Shown here: piece after piece, positions 1 through 8,628 of the stretch | Position numbering within the stretch: position 1 is the stretch's first letter | Layout: each line of letters opens with the position of its first letter | Assembly: GCA_024684455.1 (NCBI GenBank) | Contig: JAIKWU010000079.1 | Location: forward strand, 120,489 to 184,488 | DNA from: Bacteroidaceae bacterium | GTDB lineage: Bacteria > Bacteroidota > Bacteroidia > Bacteroidales > Bacteroidaceae | Length of the DNA: 64,000 nt | Direction: 5' to 3' | The notes under the pieces: generated by a model | Seen by the model: only the letters and a program-made list of their open reading frames with translations | What the model was told of the DNA's origin: nothing | Databases searched by the model: none | Translations under genes and position numbers: made by a program

Positions 1-110
1 GCATCGGTATCCCCGACACCTTCGTCGAGCACGGCACCGTGACCCAACTGCGCGAAATCTGCAAGATGGATGCTGCCAGCATTCAGCACACAATACTCGA
101 AGCCTTATGA
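1..110 (+). CDS. dxs: 1-deoxy-D-xylulose-5-phosphate synthase, C-terminal end (partial)
   Basis: The reading frame is open at the left edge and ends in TGA at 108-110, so only about 35 C-terminal residues are visible. They read IGIPDTFVEHGT...LREICKMDAASI, which matches the end of the transketolase C-terminal domain of Dxs, the thiamine-diphosphate enzyme that starts the MEP isoprenoid pathway from pyruvate and glyceraldehyde 3-phosphate. The stop overlaps the trkA start as ATGA. The dxs-trkA-trkH order is familiar from Bacteroidales. The call rests on a short fragment. Confidence 0.8.
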   Translation, partial: IGIPDTFVEHGTVTQLREICKMDAASIQHTILEAL

Positions 111-1489
111 AAATCATCATTGCCGGTGCCGGTGCCGTAGGTACACACCTGGCGCGCCTGCTTTCAAAGGAAAATCTTGACGTTGTGCTCATCGACCCTG
201 ATGAAGACAAACTGAGCAAGGTGAACAACGACCTCGACATCATGGCGATGCCAATAGAGCCTACATCGCTGTCAGGACTGGCCGATGCCGGCATCAACGA
301 TGCAGACCTCTTCATTGCCGTTACACCGCACGAAAGCAAGAACCTCATGTGTGCCGCTCTTGCCAAACAACTCGGTGCGAAACGCACTGTGGCCCGTATC
401 GACAACTACGAATACATGAAGCCGGAGAACCAGCACTACTTCGAGGAACTGGGCATCGAGTCGCTCATCTACCCCGAGTTGCTGGCAGCCAAAGAGATAG
501 CCGACAGCGCACAGTACTCGTGGGTGCGCCAGTTATGGCTGTTCGGCGAGCAGAAAGACCTTGTGCTGCTCAGTGTGAAGATGCACGACAGCCATCCCGT
601 GGCTGACAAGGAAATAGGCAACCCCGACAACCAACTCGTCGGGCACACACTCAAAGAACTGGGCCAACTGCACGGCCACGCCTTCCATGTCGTTGCCATT
701 AAGCGTAACGGCGAAACCGTCATGCCTTATGGCGACGAGAAAATTCTGACGCGCGACCTTGTGTTCTTCATGACCACCCGCGACGACGTGGCAACCATCC
801 GCCACCTCAGCGGCAAGGACGACTACCCACAGGTGCGAAACGCCCTCATCATCGGCGGCGGGAAACTCTCGGTACGTGCCGACTGGGAGCTGCCTGATTC
901 AATGTCGCTAAAGATCATCGAGCCAAGTATGGAACGCTGTGAACAGATTGGCCGCATGACCAAATCGCGCACCCTTATCATCAACGGCGAGAGCCATGAC
1001 ATGGACTTGCTCAACGACGAAGGATACGGCCAACTTGAGGCCTTCATCGCCTTAACGCCCAACGACGAAGAAAACATACTTGCCTGTGTGGCGGCACGTC
1101 GCAAGGGTGTGCGAAAAACCATTGCACAGGTGGAAAACCTTGACTTCCTCGACATGGCGGAAGACCTCGACGTAGGCACAATCATCAACAAAAAACAGAT
1201 TGCTGCCAGCCACATCTACCGTATGTTGCTGCAGTCGAACGTCGATACGATGAAGATGCTGACCGTCGCCGACGCCGACGTGGCCGAATTTGTGGTGAAG
1301 AAGGGAAGCCGTGTGACCAAGAGCCCTGTGATGCGGCTCGGACTGCCACGCGGCGTCAACCTCGGCGGTATGATACGGGGTGGACATGCCATGCTGGTCG
1401 ATGGCAACACACAACTTCAGGAAGGCGACCGCGTCGTCGTCTTCTGCATGGCAGGTACATTGAAGCGGCTGGACAGATACTTCAAATAA
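107..1489 (+). CDS. trkA: Trk system K+ transport regulatory subunit TrkA
   Basis: This 460-aa cytoplasmic protein is the NAD(H)-binding gating subunit of the Trk potassium uptake system. It has two tandem RCK units. The first opens with the Rossmann motif GAGAVGTHLA (residues 7-16) and the acidic end of beta-2 (LIDPD). A second Rossmann-like half begins near residue 245 (ALIIGGGKLS). Each half ends in a TrkA-C domain; the last one reads LGLPRGVNLGGMIRG...GDRVVVF. The length is normal for a two-repeat TrkA. It overlaps dxs by four bases (ATGA) and lies 14 bp before trkH, so the three are probably co-transcribed. Confidence 0.95.
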   Translation: MKIIIAGAGAVGTHLARLLSKENLDVVLIDPDEDKLSKVNNDLDIMAMPIEPTSLSGLADAGINDADLFIAVTPHESKNLMCAALAKQLGAKRTVARIDNYEYMKPENQHYFEELGIESLIYPELLAAKEIADSAQYSWVRQLWLFGEQKDLVLLSVKMHDSHPVADKEIGNPDNQLVGHTLKELGQLHGHAFHVVAIKRNGETVMPYGDEKILTRDLVFFMTTRDDVATIRHLSGKDDYPQVRNALIIGGGKLSVRADWELPDSMSLKIIEPSMERCEQIGRMTKSRTLIINGESHDMDLLNDEGYGQLEAFIALTPNDEENILACVAARRKGVRKTIAQVENLDFLDMAEDLDVGTIINKKQIAASHIYRMLLQSNVDTMKMLTVADADVAEFVVKKGSRVTKSPVMRLGLPRGVNLGGMIRGGHAMLVDGNTQLQEGDRVVVFCMAGTLKRLDRYFK

Positions 1490-1503
1490 AAAAAGGAATC
1501 ATC

Positions 1504-3012
1504 GTGAACTGGAAACTCATCATCAAGGTAATCGGCGTCCTGCTCTCCATCGAGGCAGGGCTGATGGCTGTGTGCATGGTGGTGGGTTACTTCTACGGCG
1601 ACTGCTACTACCCCTTCGTATGGCCGACCCTGATTACCTGTGGAGTGAGTTTGCTGTGCCGGTTACTCAGTAACAAAGCCCCATCGACGATGAGCCGAAA
1701 GGACGGCTATCTCGTCGTCACACTGTCGTGGATTGCCTTTTCCGTGGCGGGCATGTTCCCCTTCATGCTGAGCGGAGCGTTGCCTGATGTGGCCAGCGCA
1801 TTCTTTGAAACCATGTCGGGATTCACCTCAACAGGAGCCACGGTTATCGACGACTGTGATGCCCAGCCACACAGCATCCTCATGTGGCGCAGCCTGTCGC
1901 AGTGGATTGGGGGTATCGGCATCATCTTCTTCACCATTGCCATCCTTCCCGCCTTCGGTGTGGGTGAGGTAAAACTCTTTGCAGCCGAAGCCACAGGTCC
2001 GATGCACAACAAGGTACATCCGCGCATCTCTGTCACAGCCAAGTGGATAGGCACGGTCTATCTCATGCTCACAGCCCTCTGTATCACGTCGCTGATGATT
2101 TGCGGCATGGATGCCTTCGATGCCGTGAACTACTCACTGGTAACGACCGCTACGGGAGGATTCGGCACACATAGCGCCCTGCTGCATGAAGCGTTCAACT
2201 CGCCAGCCATCGAGTATGTGCTGTCGTTCTTCATGTTCATCTCCGGCGTCAACTATACCCTCATCTACTATACCATTCTGAAAGGGCACATCCGCCGATT
2301 CTTCCAGAACGCAGAACTACGCTGCTTCATCCTCATCTTTATCAGTGTGACTCTCCTTTGCACCATCACGCTGGTTTATCATCGTATCGACTGGGATCAG
2401 TCAATGGTCAATGAACAATGGTCAATGATTGAACTTTCCTTCCGCGAAAGCCTGTTCACCGTACTATCGTTGCAGACCACCACAGGACTTGCCACGTGCG
2501 ACTACACCACCTGGCCGCTCATGCTCATTCCCTGCCTCCTGTTCGTCATGTTTGCAGGAGCCTGCTCTGGCAGCACGAGTGGCGGTTTCAAGTGTGTACG
2601 ATGGAGCATCATCTTCCGTCTGACCAGGAATGAACTGAAACGCATCCTTCATCCTCGGGCCGTACTGCCTGTCAGGATGAACGGTGCTGTGGTGTCGCCA
2701 CAAGTAATCCACACGCTCTTCGCCTTCGTCGCCTTGTTCACAGGATCACTCTTCGCAGGAGCCTTTGTGCTTGCTCTGACTGGGGTTTCACCCAATGCTC
2801 CTCTCAATGTTTTCGACTACGAAGACGCCTTCGGACTGGCTATGGCATCGCTTTCAAACGTCGGACCAGCCATGGCATACTACGGCCCCACCCATTCGTG
2901 GGCCATTCTCACGCCCGAAGCCAAGTGGATTTGTTCGGCACTCATGCTGATTGGGCGTCTTGAGATTTTCCCCGTACTGATTCTCTTTACTCGCAGTTTT
3001 TGGAGAAAGTAA
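1504..3012 (+). CDS. trkH: Trk potassium uptake membrane subunit TrkH
   Basis: This 502-aa integral membrane protein is the K+-translocating partner of TrkA. The repeated membrane-pore-membrane segments carry selectivity-filter-like motifs: TGFTSTGATV near residue 115, TTATGGFGTH near 215, TTTGLATCDY near 325 and SLSNVGPAM near 450. The start is GTG at 1504, preceded by AAGGA; no better ATG lies upstream and the frame opens directly into the first helix. Bases 2400-2427 in this gene are four tandem heptamers (GTCAATG type) encoding the stretch SMVNEQWSM in a loop. Transcription probably ends at the hairpin at 3045-3110. Confidence 0.95.
   Translation: MNWKLIIKVIGVLLSIEAGLMAVCMVVGYFYGDCYYPFVWPTLITCGVSLLCRLLSNKAPSTMSRKDGYLVVTLSWIAFSVAGMFPFMLSGALPDVASAFFETMSGFTSTGATVIDDCDAQPHSILMWRSLSQWIGGIGIIFFTIAILPAFGVGEVKLFAAEATGPMHNKVHPRISVTAKWIGTVYLMLTALCITSLMICGMDAFDAVNYSLVTTATGGFGTHSALLHEAFNSPAIEYVLSFFMFISGVNYTLIYYTILKGHIRRFFQNAELRCFILIFISVTLLCTITLVYHRIDWDQSMVNEQWSMIELSFRESLFTVLSLQTTTGLATCDYTTWPLMLIPCLLFVMFAGACSGSTSGGFKCVRWSIIFRLTRNELKRILHPRAVLPVRMNGAVVSPQVIHTLFAFVALFTGSLFAGAFVLALTGVSPNAPLNVFDYEDAFGLAMASLSNVGPAMAYYGPTHSWAILTPEAKWICSALMLIGRLEIFPVLILFTRSFWRK
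2400..2427 (+). repeat. Tandem heptamer repeat inside trkH (4 units)
   Basis: The four units read GTCAATG, GTCAATG, AACAATG and GTCAATG with no spacer. They are translated in frame as part of a TrkH loop. The same kind of four-unit heptamer occurs at about ten other places in the window. Confidence 0.8.
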
Positions 3013-3044
3013 GTGAATGTTGTTGTCTTTGACGACAACTTGGG

Positions 3045-3110
3045 ACAACGAAAAACCACAGAAAGCCCACTCTGGCTCCCCCGAGTGGGCTTTCTGTGGT
3101 TTTTCGTTGT
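3045..3110. terminator. Bidirectional terminator, perfect 28-bp stem
   Basis: Bases 3045-3072 (ACAACGAAAAACC...CCCACTC) and 3083-3110 are perfect reverse complements around a 10-nt loop. The A-rich and T-rich outer ends supply a U-tract for either direction. It lies between convergent trkH and the LuxR-type regulator and can serve both. Confidence 0.9.
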
Positions 3111-3137
3111 TTAACTTTTAACTTTTAATTTTTAATT
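3110..3137 (-). repeat. Tandem heptamer repeat at the 3' end of the regulator gene
   Basis: There are four perfect units (TTTAACT, TTTAACT, TTTAATT, TTTAATT). On the minus strand they encode the last residues (LKIKS) and the stop codon of the hemerythrin-LuxR gene. Confidence 0.8.
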
Positions 3138-4080
3138 CTCCAATCAGGTTGTTGGCAATGGCATAGATGGTAAGTCCTGCAAGCGAGTGAATCTGCAACT
3201 TGCGCACAATGTTACGTCGGTGAGTCGTGACCGTATTGACAGAGATGAAAAGGCGGTTGGCAATCTCCTTGTTCGACATACCCTCGACAAGGCACACAAT
3301 CACTTCTTTCTCTCGTTCGGAAATCGTTTCTGAGCGTGAGTTATCGTCGGCCTGGCGTATCATATTCGAAATGCGAGCAGACACACCATCACTCTTAAGC
3401 CTCTGTTCGAGAAGACGAATGGCTGGCACAAACAACACCTCCTCAACGTTGCTGTGGTTAGAGAGCCATTCCTCATTATTATAAATATCGTAGAGAGTCG
3501 CAGTCAGTTGATGGTTAGTCAGGCCATCGTGAGGCAGATACTTGATGATGATGTTCTTGAGTTCATGAAACTTGCCAGTCGTATCGCTGTGGTGCTTTGA
3601 GAAAATATCCACATTATAGCCAGCCTTTTGTTCCCCACGAACAAGAGCCTCAACATAGGGGAAAAGCGTCCTTTCCTCGTTCTTGATATGCACGCGAATA
3701 TCGTGGGCATATTCGTCGTAGAGGCGCAGAATTAGCACGGCACGACTATCATTCTGGTTGAGGACTTCCTCCAGTTTCCTACGGATGGACGGCAACTGAA
3801 AATCCAGGAAATAACGGTGAGAGGCACTCAGATAGTCGAGTAGCGTCCTCACCGAGATTCTGTCATCCGCCACTTTTGGCGCATAGCCGTTAATCAAGAA
3901 GTTGACCACGGTGAGAAAGGTGTAACAATCGACGCCTTGCTGTTCGCAAATCTCGCGCACAGTCTTGTCGCCGAAGCCCAGCCTGATGCCGAAAGCACTC
4001 AGTCCCTGCAACATGGCGTAGTTGTCGCTGATGAGGTCAATCATCTTGTCATCAGCCTCGTACAGTTTCATTCGTTTCAT
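3118..4080 (-). CDS. Hemerythrin-like / LuxR-type HTH fusion regulator
   Basis: This 320-aa protein joins a ScdA/DUF1858-like N-terminus (about 15-65; REICEQQGVDCY), a hemerythrin HHE four-helix domain (about 80-230) and a LuxR (GerE) helix-turn-helix (about 253-312; SEREKEVIVCLVEGMSNKEIA). The HHE domain keeps likely di-iron ligands: H88, the HxxxE motif H131-E135, H163/H164, H172 and a second HxxxE, H209-E213. Hemerythrin domains of the RIC/YtfE type bind iron and respond to O2, NO or oxidative damage. Sensing by this protein is therefore inferred, not shown. It is divergent from the porin-imelysin-di-heme-CcsBA operon, with facing promoters in a 247-bp gap, and is the obvious candidate regulator of that operon. 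Its own -7 box lies about 23 bp upstream. Confidence 0.85.
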   Translation of the reverse strand: MKRMKLYEADDKMIDLISDNYAMLQGLSAFGIRLGFGDKTVREICEQQGVDCYTFLTVVNFLINGYAPKVADDRISVRTLLDYLSASHRYFLDFQLPSIRRKLEEVLNQNDSRAVLILRLYDEYAHDIRVHIKNEERTLFPYVEALVRGEQKAGYNVDIFSKHHSDTTGKFHELKNIIIKYLPHDGLTNHQLTATLYDIYNNEEWLSNHSNVEEVLFVPAIRLLEQRLKSDGVSARISNMIRQADDNSRSETISEREKEVIVCLVEGMSNKEIANRLFISVNTVTTHRRNIVRKLQIHSLAGLTIYAIANNLIGELKIKS

Positions 4081-4102
4081 CGGATAACATCTATTTTGAC
4101 TG

Positions 4103-4134
4103 CAAAGTTACGATTTTTCCACGATGCAGCCAAT
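4103..4134 (-). promoter_or_regulatory. Bacteroidetes-type promoter for the hemerythrin-LuxR gene
   Basis: On the minus strand there is a -7 box TAACTTTG (4103-4110) and a -33-like ATTG (4131-4134) with a 20-nt spacer. The start codon is about 23 nt downstream of the -7 box. Confidence 0.6.
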
Positions 4135-4256
4135 CCCTTTTTGTAGGTATTGTCATTTTTACGCCCTACGCACATATCCTCAAAACATAGTATCAGATTC
4201 GCCAAATCTGAGTATCGTCCTCAGTTTCAATCGGTCAAAAATACGATTTTTTGTGT

Positions 4257-4288
4257 ATTGTGAGCGTGCCAAAGATGTAGTAATTTTG
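4257..4288 (+). promoter_or_regulatory. Promoter of the porin-imelysin-di-heme-CcsBA operon
   Basis: The -7 box TAATTTTG is at 4281-4288, with ATTG at 4257-4260 after a 20-nt spacer. The porin ATG follows about 40 nt later. It faces the divergent regulator promoter, so one operator between them could control both. Confidence 0.6.
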
Positions 4289-4327
4289 CACTCGAAAACC
4301 ATTCACATTTGCAACTTATTGTTAATT

Positions 4328-5653
4328 ATGAAACATCGCATCCTTGTCATTTTAACTTTTATCTTTTCTATTTTAACCTCCCAAGCCCAGCAGCAAACCT
4401 CTCGGTTGCACATCGGCGGATATGGAGAGGCAGTCATGAGCCGCAACTTCTACAGCCAGAGTTTCAACCGCTACAAGATGCCAGAGAACTATGCTGGTGA
4501 CAAAAGTCATGGACGCTTCGACCTGCCACACGTCTGCCTCAACCTCGGATATGACTTCGGGAAAGGCTGGACGCTGGGAACAGAGATTGAGTTTGAGCAT
4601 GGAGGCAATGGCACTGCCGTAGAAATAGAAGCCGAGGAGGCGGGTGAATATGAAGCCGAGGTGGAGAAAGGCGGAGAAGTTAATATCGAACAGTTCTGGC
4701 TGAACAAGGAATTCTTCAATGGACAACTGAACGTCAAGGCTGGTGAAATCATCGTACCAGTCGGATACTCCAACGCCCATCACGAGCCCAATCAGTTCTT
4801 TACCGTCTATCGACCCGAAGGTGAAGCAACCCTCATGCCTAACACATGGCATCAAGTGGGACTCTCCCTTTGGGGACGCCTAAAAGACTGGCGCTATGAG
4901 GTGCAGTTGCTTTCGGGTTTGAACTCTGAAAGTTTCACGGCAGAAAACTTCGTACATTACGGTGCCACCAGCCCATACGAGTTCAAGGTGGCCAACAACT
5001 ACGCTGGAGCCCTGCGTATTGACAATTACTCGTTCAAAGGGCTGCGCATCGGATTGAGCGGCTATTATGGCCACACATTTCGCAACACTCTGCGCACCCC
5101 AGGCAGTCAATACGACGATGTGACTGGGGCATTGGGAATCGTTGCCCTTGACTTTACACTCAACCGTTGGAACTGGATGGTCCGCGGCAATGTCGATTAT
5201 GCACACTTCAGCGATGCCGACGCCATCTCAGCCTACAATCAAGCCAACTGGACTCATCACAAATATCAAGACGGCAACCCTCATCACTACACCAACATCG
5301 GCAGCAATGCTGTGGCGTATGCAATTGAAGCGGGCTACGACATTTTCTCTCAGATTCAGGCACTTCGAGCCCAACAGGAGCGACTCTTTGTCTTTGGCCG
5401 CTTTGAGCATTATAACACGATGGCGTCGGGCACTTACAAGTCGATGTATAAATACACCAAGAAATACCGTTGTGTATTCGGCTTCAACTATTCGCCCATT
5501 CCTCAGATAACCCTCAAGGGAGAATATTCCTATCGTTTCTTCGAAAAGCCCAACAACAACGGACTTGCTCCCGACAGCCCGCTCTATAAGCAGCCCTACA
5601 ACAATGAGCCCACCCTCAGTCTGGGTATTACCTACTGCGGATGGTTCCTTTGA
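4328..5653 (+). CDS. Outer-membrane porin-like beta-barrel protein
   Basis: The true start is taken as ATG 4328, not the ORF-track start at 4124, because it opens a clean signal peptide (MKHRILVILTFIFSILTSQAQ) and lies downstream of the promoter. The mature protein (about 420 aa) has alternating beta-strand character with aromatic girdles (RLHIGGYGEAV, GWTLGTEIEFEHGG, LNVKAGEIIVPVGY), and resembles phosphate-selective-porin-type barrels. A run of Glu-rich residues (about 105-120) could be a periplasmic or pore loop. It heads the operon with imelysin, the di-heme protein and CcsBA, so passage of iron or another small solute is plausible but not shown. The hydrophobic core of the signal peptide is encoded by four heptamers at 4350-4377. 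Confidence 0.75.
   Translation: MKHRILVILTFIFSILTSQAQQQTSRLHIGGYGEAVMSRNFYSQSFNRYKMPENYAGDKSHGRFDLPHVCLNLGYDFGKGWTLGTEIEFEHGGNGTAVEIEAEEAGEYEAEVEKGGEVNIEQFWLNKEFFNGQLNVKAGEIIVPVGYSNAHHEPNQFFTVYRPEGEATLMPNTWHQVGLSLWGRLKDWRYEVQLLSGLNSESFTAENFVHYGATSPYEFKVANNYAGALRIDNYSFKGLRIGLSGYYGHTFRNTLRTPGSQYDDVTGALGIVALDFTLNRWNWMVRGNVDYAHFSDADAISAYNQANWTHHKYQDGNPHHYTNIGSNAVAYAIEAGYDIFSQIQALRAQQERLFVFGRFEHYNTMASGTYKSMYKYTKKYRCVFGFNYSPIPQITLKGEYSYRFFEKPNNNGLAPDSPLYKQPYNNEPTLSLGITYCGWFL
4350..4377 (+). repeat. Tandem heptamer repeat encoding a signal-peptide core
   Basis: The units TTTTAAC, TTTTATC, TTTTCTA and TTTTAAC encode the hydrophobic part of the porin signal peptide. Confidence 0.7.
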
Positions 5654-5659
5654 ATGAAT

Positions 5660-5687
5660 AATTAACAATTAACAATTAATAATTAAA
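5660..5687 (+). repeat. Tandem heptamer repeat between porin and imelysin genes
   Basis: The units AATTAAC, AATTAAC, AATTAAT and AATTAAA end just before the imelysin ATG at 5692. They fill nearly the whole 38-bp gap and place an A/T-rich leader at the ribosome-binding position. Confidence 0.75.
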
Positions 5688-5691
5688 TAAG

Positions 5692-6888
5692 ATGAAAAGA
5701 AAAGATTTATTGAAGATGGCAGCACTGGCTGCTGTATTGTGCACAGGCTTTGCCTCTTGCACAAGTGATGACGAGGCAAACACGACCATTGTCTCTGGTT
5801 CTCAGGAAGCGCTCAATCAGGCTTGTGCCGACTGGAAAACGGCACGTGCTAATTGGGAAAATACCGAGGCATTCCTCTTTGGTGCAGCCAACGTCTATTC
5901 CATCGACCCCCACACCGACACCTGGCCCGTAGCCGCCAACGACCTTGCCAATGTGCTGCGCGACGAGAAAGCCATGGCTAACCTCGACAACTTCATCAAG
6001 ACTGCCAACTCTGGCATCCTTGGCTATCACGGCTTGGAGTACGTACTCTTCCGCGAAGGTCAGCCCCGACAGATTGGTCAGATTACGGTTCTGGAGTACA
6101 ACTACGTCTGCGCGGTAGCCAAAGACCTCTACAACGCCACTGCCACGCTGGAGGCTGCTTGGGACGCTCAGGAGAGCAATGCCGAGCGTCATCAGATTGC
6201 ACTCGACTACGTAGCCACCCATAACGCCATCAACGAGGAAGGTAACGCTGAAGGCGCGCTGGGTGCTTTCCAGAACTTCGGCAAGGCCTTCAAGAACCCA
6301 GGCACTGGTGAATGGGCTACAGCCCTCGATGCCACGCTGGAAATTGTTTCAGGCTGTCAGGACATCATCGGCGAGGTCGGCGACTCAAAGATCGGGCTTC
6401 CCTATACTGGAAAAGACAAAACTTACATCGAGTCTCCGTATGCCTACAATTCTATCACCGACTTCTACGACAACATCGTTTCTTGTCGTAATGCCCTCTT
6501 TGGTCAGATGGGAGCTACTACACCTAATGAGAAGTCACTCATCTACTTCTGTCAACATGCAGGCAACGCGACACTGGCCACACAGGCCAACACCGTCGTA
6601 ACACGTCTGGATGCGGCTTTAGTCAAAATTCAGGCTATGAAGTATCCATTTGCCCTTTACTATACCGACCCTTCTTGCAAGGCAGCCATCGATGCTCTGG
6701 GTGAACTGGACACAGCACTTGGCGCACTTGCTGAAACGCTGAAAGGATATGCTGGTAACTCCACCGTTGAGGCACAATGTCAAGTCATCAACGAGAACTA
6801 TGTCGATCATGTTGTTGTAGCAACCTATCGTGTACTGGCTGACAATGCGCTGAAACTCTACCAGTCTATCGTCAATATCAAAAAATAA
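5692..6888 (+). CDS. Imelysin (peptidase M75) family lipoprotein
   Basis: This 398-aa lipoprotein has a signal peptide ending in a lipobox with Cys23 (FASC-TSDD) and a helical imelysin domain. The family signature GxHxxE is present as GYHGLEYVLF near residue 119. Imelysins (IrpA, ICMP, the M75 domain of EfeO) are periplasmic or outer-membrane proteins linked to iron uptake; protease activity is doubtful for many. It follows the porin by 38 bp and precedes the di-heme lipoprotein by 24 bp. Imelysin next to a DUF1111 di-heme protein is a recurrent bacterial pairing that supports an iron-acquisition role. Substrate is not visible from sequence. Confidence 0.9.
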   Translation: MKRKDLLKMAALAAVLCTGFASCTSDDEANTTIVSGSQEALNQACADWKTARANWENTEAFLFGAANVYSIDPHTDTWPVAANDLANVLRDEKAMANLDNFIKTANSGILGYHGLEYVLFREGQPRQIGQITVLEYNYVCAVAKDLYNATATLEAAWDAQESNAERHQIALDYVATHNAINEEGNAEGALGAFQNFGKAFKNPGTGEWATALDATLEIVSGCQDIIGEVGDSKIGLPYTGKDKTYIESPYAYNSITDFYDNIVSCRNALFGQMGATTPNEKSLIYFCQHAGNATLATQANTVVTRLDAALVKIQAMKYPFALYYTDPSCKAAIDALGELDTALGALAETLKGYAGNSTVEAQCQVINENYVDHVVVATYRVLADNALKLYQSIVNIKK

Positions 6889-6912
6889 GCATCACTTTGA
6901 CATTTAATAATT

Positions 6913-8619
6913 ATGAATCATTATTTTCGATTTTTTCTCCTCTCAGCAGCAGCGCTTCTTGTCATCGGATGTAGCGATGATGAAACGTCATTGCCTACGT
7001 CTTGGGAAATAGGCGACCCAACCATTGCCGACTATCCTGAGGAGTATTATGCAGGCGGACTGCTGGGCACAACGGCCGTCAATTCATCGACAGCCTTCGA
7101 GCAGCCTTCAAAGGCTGTTGAAAACGCAGGAATGATGACTGCTTTCAACGAGGGCGAATATCTCTTTGAGAAAGACTACAATACGAACCCCGATGGAGCC
7201 TTCCACGGACTGGGCCCTGTTTATGTGCGTCGTGGATGCCTCTATTGCCACCCTGGTTATGGGCACGGAGCACGTCAGACCGTTTATCGGGCCGACATGC
7301 ACCGCAACGGCTACCTGCTTGTCATCTACGACAAAACGACTAACGCCTACATCCGTTCCGTTGCTGGTATGCCACAGACAGGTGCCGTGAAACCCTTCAA
7401 GGCACCCATCGATGAAAACCAAATCAGCATCGCCTGGCAGAACTATACCGACGAATGGAACAATACACTGCCCGACGGCGAAACCTATTCGCTCATCTAT
7501 CCCGAAGTGAAGATTCCCTACAGTGCCTACTATGCACCTGTCGTGGTGCAACGAGGCGGCACCGATGTCACACTCAAAGAAGATGAATACAACTCCGACA
7601 TTGGCGTTCTTCTCGAATCGACCATCGGTATCTATGGTACTGGCCTGACCGATGCCATTCCCGACGAGGACATCACCGCCCAATGGAAAGCAGAGAGTGA
7701 GTATTTCAACAGTATCGGACGCTATGATGCATTGAACCCTGCCCTGTGGGACCAGGCTTCAAACACATGGAACAGTTACTACAGCAATTCGCTTCAGGGC
7801 GATGGCACAAAATATGTGCGTCGCTACACCTACGCACTGTCCCGAGGTCCGTTGCTCGATGCCGCAGGAGCCAATGCCATCTGGAACATCACCAACGTCA
7901 CGCGCTCCGACCGCCGCTATCACTATCTCGATTTGGCTGGAAAATACTATGCTACCACATCGTCGAAGGACCCAGAAGTGCAGGCTGGCTTCACCGATTA
8001 TATAAATGGCGTTGACCCCATGCACACCCATCCAGAGTGGCACACAGGCGACCTCGAAAAAGACATCTACACCTATCTGACCAGCAAGTCAATCGAGCCG
8101 GAGATGACCGATGACCAATACCACAACCTCATGATTTGGCATCGGGGGCTCGCTGTTCCTGCTGCACGCAACACCACTACTGAGGACTTCAAGGAAGGCA
8201 AGCAACTGTTCACCGAAATCGGTTGTGCCACCTGCCACCGTCCATCGTGGCAGACAGGCGACGACCACCTTCAAGACCCCAACCGGTTCTTCACCTCCGA
8301 CAACGACATGCCACGCTATCCTCACCAGAAGATTTGGCCCTATACCGACTTCGTACAACATCGTCTTTGGATGAAGAATGACATTCGGACTGGCTGGTGC
8401 CGCACGACACCCTTGTGGGGACGTGGACTCGCCGCCAAATGTGGCAGTGGCGTCGAGCGATTACACGACTGCCGTGCACGCAATGTGCTCGAAGCCATCA
8501 TGTGGCATGGATGCCGAAGCGAAGGTGGAACCAGCGACGCCTACCCCTCCGTCGTCAAGTTCCGCAATCTGAACAAGAAACAGCGTGAGCAGGTTATTCG
8601 ATTCATTGAATCCATCTGA
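6913..8619 (+). CDS. Di-heme oxidoreductase (DUF1111) lipoprotein
   Basis: This 568-aa lipoprotein has a lipobox Cys at residue 20 (VIGC-SDDE) and two c-type heme motifs: RGCLYCHPG (C109-C112-H113) and IGCATCHRP (C438-C441-H442). The layout, with a long domain between the heme sites and a conserved Trp/His-rich C-terminus (ATC..., EAIMWHG), fits the DUF1111 'di-heme oxidoredictase' family, which resembles di-heme cytochrome c peroxidases. It should act at the cell envelope with covalently attached heme. The next gene encodes the cytochrome c synthase needed to mature it, and the previous one an imelysin. A ferrous-iron oxidation or peroxidase role is inferred from context. Confidence 0.9.
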   Translation: MNHYFRFFLLSAAALLVIGCSDDETSLPTSWEIGDPTIADYPEEYYAGGLLGTTAVNSSTAFEQPSKAVENAGMMTAFNEGEYLFEKDYNTNPDGAFHGLGPVYVRRGCLYCHPGYGHGARQTVYRADMHRNGYLLVIYDKTTNAYIRSVAGMPQTGAVKPFKAPIDENQISIAWQNYTDEWNNTLPDGETYSLIYPEVKIPYSAYYAPVVVQRGGTDVTLKEDEYNSDIGVLLESTIGIYGTGLTDAIPDEDITAQWKAESEYFNSIGRYDALNPALWDQASNTWNSYYSNSLQGDGTKYVRRYTYALSRGPLLDAAGANAIWNITNVTRSDRRYHYLDLAGKYYATTSSKDPEVQAGFTDYINGVDPMHTHPEWHTGDLEKDIYTYLTSKSIEPEMTDDQYHNLMIWHRGLAVPAARNTTTEDFKEGKQLFTEIGCATCHRPSWQTGDDHLQDPNRFFTSDNDMPRYPHQKIWPYTDFVQHRLWMKNDIRTGWCRTTPLWGRGLAAKCGSGVERLHDCRARNVLEAIMWHGCRSEGGTSDAYPSVVKFRNLNKKQREQVIRFIESI

Positions 8620-8628
8620 TTTTTTCCA

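Noticed and set aside
4124-4327. N-terminal extension of the porin ORF
   Set aside because: The region contains the divergent promoters, and the ATG at 4328 begins a signal peptide.
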